The notes under the pieces are model-generated. The model made no database searches. It was not told where the DNA came from and worked only from the letters and a program-made list of their open reading frames with translations. A stretch of DNA of 64,000 nt from Bolinopsis microptera (Eukaryota > Ctenophora > Tentaculata > Lobata > Bolinopsidae). Below, one piece after another: positions 45,901-57,648 of this stretch. How positions within the stretch are numbered: position 1 is the first letter of the stretch; each line of letters opens with the position of its first letter. The translations under genes were made by a program, and so were the position numbers. Location: assembly GCF_026151205.1 (NCBI RefSeq), contig NC_087073.1, forward strand, positions 1,180,001 to 1,244,000, in the 5' to 3' direction.

Positions 45901-47640
45901 TACAGGCTGCAGGCTGAGCGCCGCCCAGTAATGCTTGCATCAACCCAAGAAACCTTACTGGATGGGGCCTATTATTGATTATTACTTTCAAAGTAAAAGA
46001 GTTAGAGACTTCCGGTTTTTTGCAAAATGTTCGTTTTATAAAAATAACGTTTCCCCCCAGGGGAATTTTGTATAAACGTAGTTGTTGAGTTATCTCAAAA
46101 TATCCAGAAAAGTCTCATTTTGCAGGCCGATTAGAAGTTTGTTGGAGGACTTCGCCGTGCCGCGCGAACCAGCATTCTTGCTTCGATCGTTGCTCTGCTT
46201 TGCAAAGCAACGATCTCGATGGGTTGACATCGTCAATTAAAGAAGTTTGCAACTTTAACTTTGCGGATTCTTGTCCTCTGATTGGCTGAATTGTGTTACG
46301 TGCTGGCTGCTTGAAAGTTGGAATGTGGCACGCGTGCAAATCACTTAATTGTTAATGTCACGCGCGCGAGGACAAGCCTACGGTGTACGAGAAGGGGCCT
46401 TACGAAGAAAATATATGCTTAAAACATATATTTTTCGTAAGGCCCCTTCTCGAACATGGCGTGTGTACGAGAAGGTGCCTTGCGCGCACGCATGTGCGTG
46501 CTTGTCACGTTTAATTAAGTTTTCGCGCGTTACTAATTAGTGGATAAGCGCATGTTGCAGACGTATTTAAAAAATGGAACAAGATAGACCGACACGAGAG
46601 CATGAATTTGGGTGCCCTCTGGGGATGTATTTTAGTAAAATCAACTCGACACTGTTCATGCAATGAAACTTCACCTAACCATCCTGACTGATTACTGAAA
46701 CACTGACAGAATCTGATGACGCGTCATGATGACAAGAACAAAGAAAATGAATTTTTATTCTGCATATGATAGCATCAAATAAAAAGGCAAATGCAATGAT
46801 GTCCGAGTTACCTTGCCATCTTTCAAAACGATTGGATCCGGTCGAGAGCATTTGCGGTGAACAAATTTTGCCCATCATAACACTATCAAGAGTCATCAGA
46901 TCATCCCAAAAATCATTTGATGTGGTCTGATATCATCATATGTAACACCCTTAATCGATATTTCTGCGTCATGGTCATGAGAAAGTTTCAAAAACCAGGT
47001 TTTAGTGGTTGCCCAATGCCCTATTTGGGCCCTTATCTATGTTCTCGTGTCGGTCTCGGTCGCGCTAAATCACTTTACAGTCGATTCTCTAGTCGTTTCA
47101 GAACCTATAGAAATAGTGCTCAGAGCTGGTTTTGTAGTTGGAAAGTGTTTTTAATGTAGAGTGGGAGTTCTGAGGATTTATAATTCGCATCATTTAGTCG
47201 TTTCAGAACCTAGAAATAGTGCTCAGAGCTGGTTTTGTGGTTAGGTTTTGTAGTAGCCATGATGTTGATAGTTGCCAAATTTCGGTAACGAATTAGGACT
47301 TAATTTGAGTTTACTGCACGCGCGATGAATAATTTGTGTTTATAGATGATAGAGATCTGCGGCGCGTTATCAGGTTAACCAATGAAATCACGGCAATTTC
47401 GTCACGTGACAGTCGAGTGTAGAGTGATTAATTATCATCCGTGGAATCGAGTTGAATTTGAATTGCAAAATAGCCGAATTGATCTTTGCCTTTAGTGGCC
47501 TGGTATGAGTCTCATGTAACCTGGTATGAGCTTTAGTAGCTTGGTATGAGCAATTTGAGTAGCCTGGTATGCGAAAATAGACATGTTCTAGTATGGAGTG
47601 TCCAAGTAAGCTACTGCTACCACATACGTAATTCGATGAT
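42977..47640. other. Gene-poor region
   Basis: No gene is supported. Marked items are the dispersed repeat at 45760-45816, the MITE end at 45909-45931, the 65-bp hairpin at 46388-46452, a local duplication of about 50 bp (47089-47141 and 47196-47248, core AGTCGTTTCAGAACCTA) and degenerate TGGTATGAG repeats at 47500-47572. CG-rich islands such as CACGCGCGCGAGG occur at 46357 and 46477-46500. Confidence 0.5.
46388..46452. repeat. 65-bp hairpin
   Basis: CGAGAAGGGGCCTTACGAAG then AAAATATATG is mirrored by CATATATTTTTCGTAAGGCC then CCTTCTCG around a 7-base centre, giving about 29-bp arms that are perfect except for one position. GTGTACGAGAAGG also recurs at 46462, outside the hairpin. Confidence 0.9.
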
Positions 47641-47649
47641 CAAAATTCG

Positions 47650-48138
<489 letters not shown>

Positions 48139-48383
48139 AAACCCTGAAGAACTTTTGAACCACTGTTTCTAAAAAGAAATCTGTAAAAATTTCTGTAAAA
48201 TTGTTATGAATTGATACTAATACTAATATGGTTGATTCAAATCAATTAATATCATTCTTAATCAATAATCATGATACCAGTGTTTTACTTTGCTTCAAAT
48301 CAATTAATCATCATTCGATATTTTTTCCTCGAGTTGGAAACTTTAATCTTTTGTGTCGGTTAATTTAGTGACGGTTCAGATTG

Positions 48384-48466
48384 GTCCATGGCTCAGTGGT
48401 TGATGATTTGTTGTAGGTTTATAACCTACCAGGACGCGCGCCGAGTTGGACTCGTCGACGGTCCCT
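48384..48466 (+). other. tRNA-like sequence (low confidence)
   Basis: TGGCTCAGTGGTTGA resembles a box A. GTAGG-TTTATAA-CCTAC has the form of an anticodon arm with a 7-base loop, and GAGTTGGACTC loosely resembles box B. The acceptor ends do not pair, so it is at most a decayed tRNA-derived repeat. Confidence 0.25.
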
Positions 48467-48554
48467 ATTATTTGAAACAAATATTTTACGAGCATCACCC
48501 GTTAAATGATTTGGTGTAACTGTAAGCTACAGTCAGATTTGTAGTTATTCACGT

Positions 48555-49199
48555 ATGATATTTAAAGTTACGGGTATTAAACGTAATTGGATTATCAATA
48601 ATAATGAGCCTATACTAGAATTTTTTAATGATTATCTAGAGTCTGATAGGGCTCGTAATATTCAGACTTATGATTTTTCTACTCTCTACACTAATCTTAA
48701 ACATGATGAAATTAAGACTGCTCTTAAAGATGTTGTTAAATTAGCGTATAAACATAGCAAATGTAACTATATTTCTATATATAACAGTGGCTTTGCGTGG
48801 GTTAAGAATCCTCGTGAAAGTACCTTTCGATTTAATGTTGATTCATTGATTGAAAGTATTGATTTTATTTTAGATAATGCTTACTTTAGTATGGGGAATA
48901 AGATATTCAAACAGATCATTGGAGTACCTATCGGGGTGAACCCTGGGCCCTTCATTGCTAACTTAACACTATTTTATTATGAGTATAAATATTTAGATAA
49001 GCTGTATAAGACGGATTATTTTAGAGCTAAGCGACTTAATAATACGTTTAGATTAATAGATGATATCACTACTGTTAATTCTGACGGCGTTTTCCAGGAA
49101 CACGTTAATACGATTTATCCTGATAGTTTGAAATTAAATAAGGAAAATGAGGTTGATACCAAGGCTCATGTTTTAGATTTGGATATATCAGCAAAATGA
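48555..49199 (+). pseudogene. Penelope-like reverse transcriptase fragment
   Basis: 215 codons. QTYDFSTLYTNLKHDEIK is the RT palm block with the first catalytic Asp, IIGVPIGVNPGPFIANLTL is the block that in Penelope-like RTs reads MGxxxAPxxANL, and TFRLIDDITTVN holds the DD active site. HVLDLDISAK closes the palm/thumb. The frame then stops. A piece of what normally follows, FIVRVYDKRDDFPFKIV, is found 460 bp downstream. The upstream end lacks a defined start. This clade differs from the GIY-YIG element at 58-61 kb. Confidence 0.75.
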
Positions 49200-49655
49200 A
49201 AACATCGAAGACGAATGGCCTAATTTTATGTTATTTTGTATAACAGGACTAAGAAAATCAAAGCGTAACATAAACCAAAATGCCGATAATAACCTTGTCT
49301 CTACATCTTATTATATGCACACACTTATGCATCACTCAATAAACGTCGCATATCTCATAAATTACACTGCCAACATTGGACATTTTTTATTATCGCCGCG
49401 TATTTCAAATCAAGTTACAAATTCTACAAATTTTGAAGTGCTCAGTCTTGTTTTACTTTTTTAATCTTTACCTATTAACCATTGGAAAATAAAACTTTAA
49501 GTTATAAACCTTCCTTGCATACTTTACCGGTAGAGTCTAAATTGAATAGTTTGTGCCCCACGGGGATGAATTTCTTATTACCATTGATATTATATATACT
49601 TTTCTGAGTAAACATTGGCTGGTACCACGGGCCAGTCCCCAACAAAAAAAATCTA
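49200..49655. other. Interval splitting the Penelope-like RT
   Basis: Holds no recognised gene. The minus strand between 49640 and 49502 reads GPWYQPMFTQKSIYNINGNK and FIPVGHKLFNLDS, which looks protein-like but is not recognised. It could be an inserted fragment. Confidence 0.35.
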
Positions 49656-49804
49656 TAGAAGAGGGGCACTTTATAGTTAGAGTTTATGATAAACGGGACG
49701 ATTTTCCGTTCAAAATCGTTCAGTATTCTCCTAATTGTAGTAACATGTCTAGAGATGTACTCATTGGAGTATTTGGTTCTCAACTCGTTCTTTCGTTAAT
49801 TTAG
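49655..49804 (+). pseudogene. Penelope-like RT, distal fragment
   Basis: GHFIVRVYDKRDDFPFKIVQ then YSPNCSNMSRDVLIGVFGSQ fits the segment that follows the palm in this RT clade (a YDKRDDFPF block, then GSQLVR). It is in a different frame from the fragment at 48555-49199, so at least one insertion and frame change separate them. Confidence 0.6.
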
Positions 49805-49918
49805 GATTTAAAAAGAAATTATTAAGTAGTAAATACCGACATACCTTATCGGACCTTATTTGGACGGACATTACTTGAACGGACATAATTATGGACGGAC
49901 ATTAATATGAACGCTAGA

Positions 49919-50772
49919 AGGCAATCAAAACCATCAAAAATCCGAATTTTTTTCATCTTTTTTTGAAGTTTTTTTAATTTTAGCAAATGATTTTTAAATC
50001 CATTTTTCATACAGTAAGCTTATCTGCGCTGTGCAGATAAGGTACGAAGGTACCTAGAGGACTAGATTAGATACCGTCGGTCACATACCTTATAGGGAGA
50101 TATCCCGGTTTGTCTTCTACTTTATCGAGATGGGTGGTATGGTAGAAGGTATCGTAGCTGACATAAGCCACCGAAGGTCGCCTATATACCAAGTGGGGGG
50201 GGGGGGGGCTAGAGATAAAGCTTAAGCTGTACTTTAGGCATTCAAGTATCTCTCTAGTAGAGCAGTTGGGATCGTTCATTGCCCGGTACGACTACGAGTT
50301 GGACAGACAACCAGTTGTAAAAGAAAATGTGGAGGTAGAAGAAGTAGGCAATCAAAACCAACAAAAATCCGAATTTTTTTCATCTTTTTTTGAAGTTTTT
50401 TTAATTTTAGCAAATGATTTTTAAATCCATTTTTCATACAGTAAGCTTATCTGCGCTGTGCAGATAAGGTACGAAGGTACCTAGAGGACTAGATTAGATA
50501 CCGTCGGTCACATACCTTATAGGGAGATATCCCGGTTTGTCTTCTACTTTATCGAGATGGGTGGTATGGTAGAAGGTATCGTAGCTGACATAAGCCACCG
50601 AAGGTCGCCTATATACCAAGTGGGGGGGGGGGGGGGCTAGAGATAAAGCTTAAGCTGTACTTTAGGCATTCAAGTATCTCTCTAGTAGAGCAGTTGGGAT
50701 CGTTCATTGCCCGGTACGACTACGAGTTGGACAGACAACCAGTTGTAAAAGAAAATGTGGAGGTAGAAGAAG
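49919..50772. repeat. 427-bp unit duplicated in tandem
   Basis: Copies 49919-50345 and 50346-50772 are almost identical. The differences are a base near the start (AACCATC versus AACCAAC) and one G in a poly(G) run (50197 and 50624). Each unit contains the hairpin GCTTATCTGC-GCTGT-GCAGATAAG. No open frame of note is present. Confidence 0.93.
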
Positions 50773-51541
50773 ACGATTAGATTACTGCTGGTACCTTCGT
50801 TTTGGCAAGTCCGGTGTAACGTTACACTGGTGTGGTATTACATCATGCTAGATGCTGGGGTGAAGAGCTTTATTGTTATTCTTATTTGGCCTGTTTCACT
50901 CTGTTATGTTTATGCCCTACATTTTGTACCTTGTATTAGTAGTGGGCATTGGTTTGGTTGTACGCTATTTCAGTTGTTTTAGTTTCTATAAAGTTATAGC
51001 TAACGTCTCATATTTTTACTTTTTACTTAACTTTAAATTATTTTTATTAGGAAAAAGCTTGAGGAAAGATGACAGTTGCATGCATAAAACTAGTTTAAGT
51101 CACCAATGCACAATCTGAAGTTTGTGCACCTCAACTAAGCCTTTCACTTGTTATAACTGTGATGGAGACACATCTCATAACAATGCATAACAATTTAACT
51201 TGGTCCAAATAAAAAAAAGCTTCGTTCACGTTCCTAGTCCTGACACAAAAGTCATGGATCGGGGAAAAAATGTATATTACAATAAATGTAAAAAGTATTC
51301 TGAAAAAACATACAATGAATATCAATAATTACTGAATCACAGTCTCTTTCTTTTATTTTTTATTAAAACATTGAAAGTTGTCTAGAACATTGAAATTTTA
51401 AATATCAAAAGTTTAATTATAGATTGTAAATTTATAGATTCGTCCGGGTTTTTGAGTTGTTATTTTTTCTATCACATCCCGATAAAACACCATGTTAAGA
51501 TAGTGTTTTGTACCGTAGAACCATTCCAGTCCACAACAAGT
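50773..51541. other. No supported coding sequence; 3' flank of the TSP1 gene
   Basis: A possible AATAAA polyadenylation signal for the minus-strand TSP1 gene lies at about 51351-51356 (TTTATT on the plus strand). Otherwise AT-rich with short frames. Confidence 0.4.
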
Positions 51542-54500
51542 TTAGATGCTCATATTAACAGCAAACAGGAGAACGACGAGGAAAATTAGGCTGACTTTCA
51601 GGGCTGCTGCATCAGAGTAGTTCTGGTTGTCTCCCTGTTCACTTTCATCATCTTCTTCACTTGTATCTTCTTCTGAAGGGGAAATTTAATTTAGTAAAAG
51701 ATACCTTCATTCTGGAAAGATATCGGCATGATCTATTTATATGGCTTTGACTAATTATTGCAAGACCACGAACAGACACAAATCTTATATTTATTTTTAG
51801 GAACTATAAACAAGTAATTACAACTATTCGATTATCCTAGTTCGCTTGACTCCCGTACGTTAGACAGTTCATTTTTCTTTCAATGTTAAAAAATTTAATT
51901 AAATGGGTAAGATAAAATCGAATGCAACCGACAAAATACTGGCACTGAAAAATTATTCATCATCCTGATGGACGATTCTTCTATTCAAAGGTGGAGCCTG
52001 ATATAATAAAGTTTTTAGGACACACGTAGAAAATAGGTATCATTATTCTGAGTCACTCAGAATCTGAGTGTGCGACAAAGTTTACCAAATCTCGCCTTAT
52101 ATTATAACCGTCGAATCCCTGCTCTTTAACCAATGATGTTTTATGATTGTTAGATTGATCTAATTAGTAATCTACTACATTTCAGAATAAGGAATACTAT
52201 ACTGTTAACTATAGGCAGCTATAGTTAACAGATTCACAAAAATGTAAACTTGTAGTTGTAACATTATAGCGCATAACAACAATAAAGTTTCTGTGTTGAG
52301 AACTTCTGAACATGCTTGGTTGATATTTTTGTATGTGTACAAATAATCTCCACTTCCAATGAACATGTCCATTAATATAAATAGAAAGTCCTGGCTACCC
52401 GACAGTTTTGCACGAAACTACCGACAATCCCCCCTCCATCCGTCGATGAACATCATAACTTATTTGGTATAATATCTACTCGACTGAAAAATTGTCTTTG
52501 GCGAGTATGATCCGTGTTTCCAGTGTCAGATGTAGCGATGTCATTATGTCATAGTATTATGTTGCAAACAGTAAATTAAATAATTAATAATAACAAAGAA
52601 ACATGTTCTAGTATTGTACAGGAACTGAATGATTGAACTTTCTAAACTAAATTCACTGGATCCTATAATAAGTTTAATTTTGTTTTAACAGAAGGATGTA
52701 GCAAGTTATCTTAGATATAAAGTTAAAACAGCAGAGCATCATTTATGGGCAGTTATAGATACCCACCAAGTCCTAAGAAACCGCATCAGAACATCTAGAT
52801 TAATCCATGATAACTGTCGTAGTAATTTAAGCAGTGTGTTTTACCCATTATAATTTTTGTTATTTTATTAACAGACCCGATCTCGTTAAAACAAATGAAA
52901 ACTGATCGAATTACCTGGACAGCTTTGAGTGTTGCAACTCTGAGATTCTGAAGATTCTCCTGAACAACTAGCACCTCCGTGTGCAGGAGAAGGATTTGTA
53001 CAAGTCCTGCTTCTTGTTTGTGTTCCTCCCTCGCAAGTCTTTGAGCAGGTAGACCATGAGCCGTCTGAACTCCAACCTCCGTTAATTGCTTCTAGTTCAA
53101 GAGAAATGTAATAACAAAATTATCCACAATCTCAATTATAACTTGGTATAAGGCACGTATTTTATTATTTATGCACTGTTTCTACGTTTAATCCCGGGTT
53201 ACCACATATTTCGATTTGCGTGATTGATCATCATGATGCATCAAAACATCTAGATTAATCCATGATAACTGTCGTAGTAATATGAGCAGTGTGTTTTACT
53301 CATTATCATTTCTTTATTTATTGTTCTGAGATGAAATTGGACATTTGATTTTTACGATTCTATATAGTATAACAGATCAAGTCTGTTACGATCCTATTTA
53401 CGACTAGCCAGGTGTGGCTAGGGTGGAGGCGATATAAATATCCTGGTCCACGAGATAATAATAGAACTATTTCACGGCCTACAAGCTACGGCACAGGTCA
53501 CGTGGTGTGCTTTCATCATGACAAAAGGAGAGAAGGAACTCATAAAGCGGAAAATAGAGTGTACTGTGTAGAGACGATAAATATATAGGCCTTATCAGGA
53601 ACATGGATGCTGAAAGTCCTTCTGGTAACAACTGTCGAGAAATAACCAGAGCAATCACAGGAATTACTATCTCATGTTCGAGAAAAGGAATATCAACCAG
53701 ATGAAGGAGACAATTCACCGAGCTGAGGCAGAAAGGAACACATGATATCGATTGTCGAGGGAGGAGCTGATTGGAGAGAGAACAGGAGTGATAACTATGG
53801 GCCTAACCGAAAGACATGGATGATTTAAGACCTTCAGTCACCAGGGTTAACGCTAAAAATACGCCTTATCAACAAACTATGAAGCACAATGCACATGCTT
53901 TTATACTGTGTAAACTCTGCAAAATAAATCAGTAATTGATAAAATTATGACCACTTTATTAGGTTATAAATAACAATATGCCAACTAGCCTATATCCCAT
54001 ATCCTATATATGTTTTATGTTATGTTAAATAGCACACTTGAAATTTAGACAGAAAACACGTAATCAAGAGCTTACGAGAGAATATCAGCAAGTTGGCTTA
54101 TTTATGAATTAAAGTTAGTGTTGCTTTGTTAAACCAATGCTTGTTGTTATTAGTCACCTGGTTGTGGTCCGTAGTAATCAGATGCTGTGTCATAGGAGGT
54201 GAACTCTATCTTTGCTACGTCTCTGTTCCAGTACGTGCTCCAGTAATTGGCGTTACCACACGTTGAATCAGAGAGCAGTATGTTGAGCACCTCTACCTCG
54301 TTACAGTGTATCACTACTCTGACATCTGCAGTTTTGGTTAGAGTGATACGCCACACCTTGTCAGCAGCTGCAGAGTGGGGATTAACAGAGAAGTAAGCGT
54401 AGGATGAGCTGCAGTAGTTGAGTAAGTATCGTGCAGCGTTGAAGTAGATCATGACTCCTCCTGCTCCCTCTCCCCCAGCAGAGTAGAAGTTAACCATCAC

Positions 54501-56205
54501 GATATCTTGACTCCCACGCTCACTATCAGTCCTAATTTCTAAAGGTGTCGACTCAAGATCCCACTCTATTTCCACGTCACGTACGACTGGTAACTCACCT
54601 GTTAATTGTATGTTTAACTCATGACTATAAAGGAATTGTAAGAATGTCGCCCATAGTTTTTTCTCAGAATTTAAGGGCCCGACCATACTATGACTGTTTT
54701 CACCATGACTGTTGTCATGGTGCGGTCAGATGTAATGACCATAGGTACGTAGTGTGTTTATAGGGCGTGCCAAGGATACGTGACAACTCCTCAGGCACGT
54801 CACGCGTGGCTTTTCAAAAGCCGTGCCTAGCCAAAAATCCGTGCCTGACGTGACTGCAGGCACAGTCTATTCAGTACTCTTGCCAACTGTCATGGATAAC
54901 GTGACGTCACGATTACCTAATAAGGTCTATATTTTGCGTGATATGGACATTGGCAGCGCAGAGTGCAAAGATAGTACTATAGTACAGCTACAGATCGTCT
55001 GAAAAATCGATCTACGGACACAAAAAGCTTCCAAAGGATTTATGACGTTATTAGGCTGACTAACTGTTCCAAAATTTTCCACATGTCTTAAAGCCACTTT
55101 TGCTACTTTTGCCACTTTTTACCACCTTTCTTGTTTGTCAAATATCTTCAGCTATGAACATCGTAGAAGGTTACAAATTAATCGAGGGTGTTTATCTTAT
55201 CGACGAGAAGAACTTTTGTCCGAAAAATGTTCACGTCAGACAATCAGATAATTTGATAATTACTAATTAGCTAATTATCTAATTACCAAAAATTATATAA
55301 ATGTTTACGTATTGGCTCGAGAATTTTTTGAGACTTGACAAAATTTTGAAAATTTGAAAATATAATTTTTTTATAAGTTTTTTTGAAGCTCAGACCATGG
55401 TTTGGTTGCCGAACCGCATCATACCGAATTGGTCCCCATTGGGAATCAAACCCCAGTCGTCCGCGTGAGAAGCAAATGTATTAAAACCACTAAACCACCC
55501 GGCCGACGTGACAGCACTCACTTTTAAGCTTTTTACTATTTTATCCCAATTGTCAAAGTATGTTTACTTGATAAACAGGAATTAACCATTAAACAGGAAT
55601 TAAACAGGAATTAAACATGAAATGACCAAAGAGAACACTAACGAACTCGTCTTGAATATCTCAATCATTAGAGTATAATTTGACTTGATCCAATTATTTC
55701 GAATAAGTAATAACTAAAATATGCGATATTGAACGTTGATTCGAAAAAAATTGAAATAATTTAATTAAATTTGATGTACACGCCGATAAAGTTATGACAG
55801 TAAGTCGTTTTCATAAAAAGTGGGGAAATTTGGTTTTCATGAATACCAACTAGTAATTACTAATTTTGATACATCTCCAGTTGTGAGTATGGTAGGAGGT
55901 TTCATTTTTATTATAATCGAAAAATTGGTTGCTACTTGGATAATAAGCAAATTAATCAATTAGCTTATTATTCAATCAGTACAGTGGTTGTACTTTTATA
56001 GCAATTGCTTAGTAATCGATTAGTAAGTCATATCAGAAAAAGTATTTAAATAATAAATCAATTGTTAACTGAAACGTTTGGGTGGTAACGTTTAGCCTCC
56101 CGTGTCCATAATTATAATATGACTAGTAAAGATTTTACCATATAAAATGTTACCTTTGACTGATGACCACAGTAGGATCGTCAAAATGATGATCGTTATC
56201 GTCAT
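51542..56205 (-). CDS. Secreted, probably GPI-anchored protein with one TSP1 repeat (4 exons)
   Basis: Exons, in order: 56205-56154, 54598-54158, 53091-52915 and 51672-51542. The joined coding length is 801 bp (266 residues). All three introns are phase 1, each joining G to the first two bases of the next exon. Exon 1 encodes [17 protein letters not shown], a signal peptide. Exon 2 encodes a ~146-residue domain with three Cys that I do not recognise by name. Exon 3 is a complete thrombospondin type-1 repeat. Exon 4 has an acidic stretch ([11 protein letters not shown]), then small residues (SDAAA) and a hydrophobic end ([15 protein letters not shown]), the form of a GPI-attachment signal or short membrane anchor. 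The product should sit outside the cell. Splice sites are GTAACA/TTAACAG, GTGACT/AACTAG and GTAATT/CCTTCAG. TSP1 repeats bind matrix or partner proteins; the ligand is unknown. Confidence 0.87.
52782..52873. repeat. Intron repeat flanking the TSP1 exon, copy 1
   Basis: ACATCTAGATTAATCCATGA then TAACTGTCGTAGTAAT is repeated at 53238-53322 in the same orientation, on the other side of the TSP1 exon. About 85 bp match with a few substitutions (TTAAGCAGTGTG versus ATGAGCAGTGTG). Confidence 0.9.
52915..53091 (-). CDS. TSP1/GPI gene exon 3: thrombospondin type-1 repeat
   Basis: 177 bp, phase 1-1. The motif is [19 protein letters not shown], then QTRSRTC and four further Cys-containing positions, ending [10 protein letters not shown]. 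Six cysteines, the Trp pair and the RxRxC arginines of group-1 TSP1 repeats are all present. Confidence 0.92.
53238..53322. repeat. Intron repeat flanking the TSP1 exon, copy 2
   Basis: Direct repeat of 52782-52873, offset by 456 bp. Both copies lie in introns of the TSP1/GPI gene. Confidence 0.9.
54158..54598 (-). CDS. TSP1/GPI gene exon 2: unnamed extracellular domain
   Basis: Starts after ATTAACAG with GTGAGTTACC and ends before GTGACT. It encodes [55 protein letters not shown] and ends [19 protein letters not shown]. Alternating hydrophobic strands suggest a beta-sandwich fold. The open frame runs on 29 codons upstream of the acceptor, where it is intron. It is one symmetrical 1-1 phase exon, so the whole domain can be moved or duplicated as a module. 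Confidence 0.82.
55431..55506 (-). repeat. tRNA-Glu-like sequence (decayed tRNA or SINE head)
   Basis: The minus strand reads GGGTGGTTTAGTGGTTTTAA (box A TGGTTTAGTGG), an anticodon arm TTTGC-TTCTCAC-GCGGA with CTC in the anticodon position, and GGGGTTTGATTCCCAA (box B GGTTTGATTCC). The order and spacing are those of a tRNA-Glu(CTC). The acceptor ends do not pair, so it is not a working tRNA. It lies in intron 1 of the TSP1/GPI gene. Around 55601-55665, AAACAGGAATTAAACATGAA and AGAGAACACTAACG also occur at 61129-61190, another dispersed repeat. Confidence 0.65.
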
Positions 56206-57134
56206 GACGTTTTACCACTCACTTACAACTTGATAAAAATGAAACAACTAATATTAGGAGGTGCACCATAAAAATAAACATGCTCGGATTTTAAAAATTT
56301 TTGTACCATTGTTTTCTAGAGACTGTGAGAATTTTCACAATACCAAATTTGTTATACCTTTTTGGAAAGATCAGTGAGTTTCGCCTAGGTGCCATATTTG
56401 ATGGTGCGCGGCTTTTGGAGCAAAATTAGCTGTAAAAGTCGCGTAATTTGACCAAATTTGACCAAATTCGTTGATTTTTGTCGTATTATTTGGATATATC
56501 TTCAGTTCCTTGAATGAGATCATTCTGAAAATTGGCGACGACCTTCCAATAGGGCTTTCACAACTGTCCAAAAAATTTGGTGGATATCGGAGTTGATATA
56601 GTGATCAAAATGGGGCAAAATACACTGCTTTTAGCTGTAACATAATGTTTGATGGTTGGATATGCTTTAAACTTTTCGGACACTTTTCTTGTAAGTCTAT
56701 GAGTAAGCATACCAATTTTTGTTGCAATCGGAGGTCGGGAAGGATACTTAATATCTATTTGTTTGAAGAAAATTGTGCTGGCCGAAATTAGCGCTAAAAA
56801 ACCATCCTACAGTCGGCACGCGCGGCTCACTGTCGATGGCACACTACCTACTAATATTTTATCATTATTTATCATTTATAATGTACTTATTATTTTATAC
56901 ACTAGTATAAGAATAATAAAAAGTTATATCAGGGAAATCTTAACATATTTCTGGAAATTTTAGTATATTTTAAGTCGATTCTCCCGTTCAATTTCGGGTC
57001 TAAGATCGTCAAACTAGTGCAGAATCAAGCAAGTTAAGTAATTTTTTTATGTATTAAATTGAATGTGCTTTTTATAAAAAGTAAATATACTTAAAATGTG
57101 TGCCTATTTTGATATTTCATCCCTAGCTTAGCAG
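56206..57134. other. 5' flank of the TSP1 gene, no supported gene
   Basis: AT-rich; several runs such as TTTGACCAAATTTGACCAAAT (56447) are low in complexity. No promoter element can be defended. Confidence 0.4.
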
Positions 57135-57648
57135 ACGTAAATAAAACAACGTAAATAAAACAACGTAAATAAAACAACGTAAATAAAACAACGTAAATAA
57201 AACAACGTAAATAAAACAACGTAAATAAAACAACGTAAATAAAACAACGTAAATAAAACAACATAAATAAAACAGCCTAAATAAAACAATGTAAATAAAA
57301 CAACATAAATAAAACAACGTATATAAAATAACGTAAATAAAACAACGTAAATAAAACAACGTAAATAAAACAACATAAATAAAACAACGTAAATAAAACA
57401 ACGTAAATAAAACAACATAAATAAAACAACGTAAATAAAACAACGTAAATAAAACAACGTAAATAAATCAACATAAATAAAACAACGTAAATAAAAAAAC
57501 GTAAATAAAACAACGTAAATAAAACAATGTAAATAAAACAACGTAAATAAAACAACGTAAATAAAACAACGCAAATAAAACAACGTAAATAAAATAACGT
57601 AAATAAAACAACGTAAATAAAAAAGCGTAAATAAAACAATGTAAATAT
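57135..57648. repeat. 14-bp minisatellite (ACGTAAATAAAACA)n
   Basis: About 36 copies with sparse substitutions (ACATAAAT, AATGTAAAT, GCCTAAAT). The minus strand is open in all three frames over 320-560 bp because the unit contains no stop there and its length is not a multiple of three. The resulting VLFTLFYLRCFIY pattern is not a protein. Confidence 0.96.

Noticed and set aside
45576-47159. Several frames of 63-80 codons
   Set aside because: No recognisable domains, starts or splice context; length is ordinary for this base composition.
56371-56963. Short frames of 66 codons on both strands
   Set aside because: No family resemblance and no conservation signal visible.
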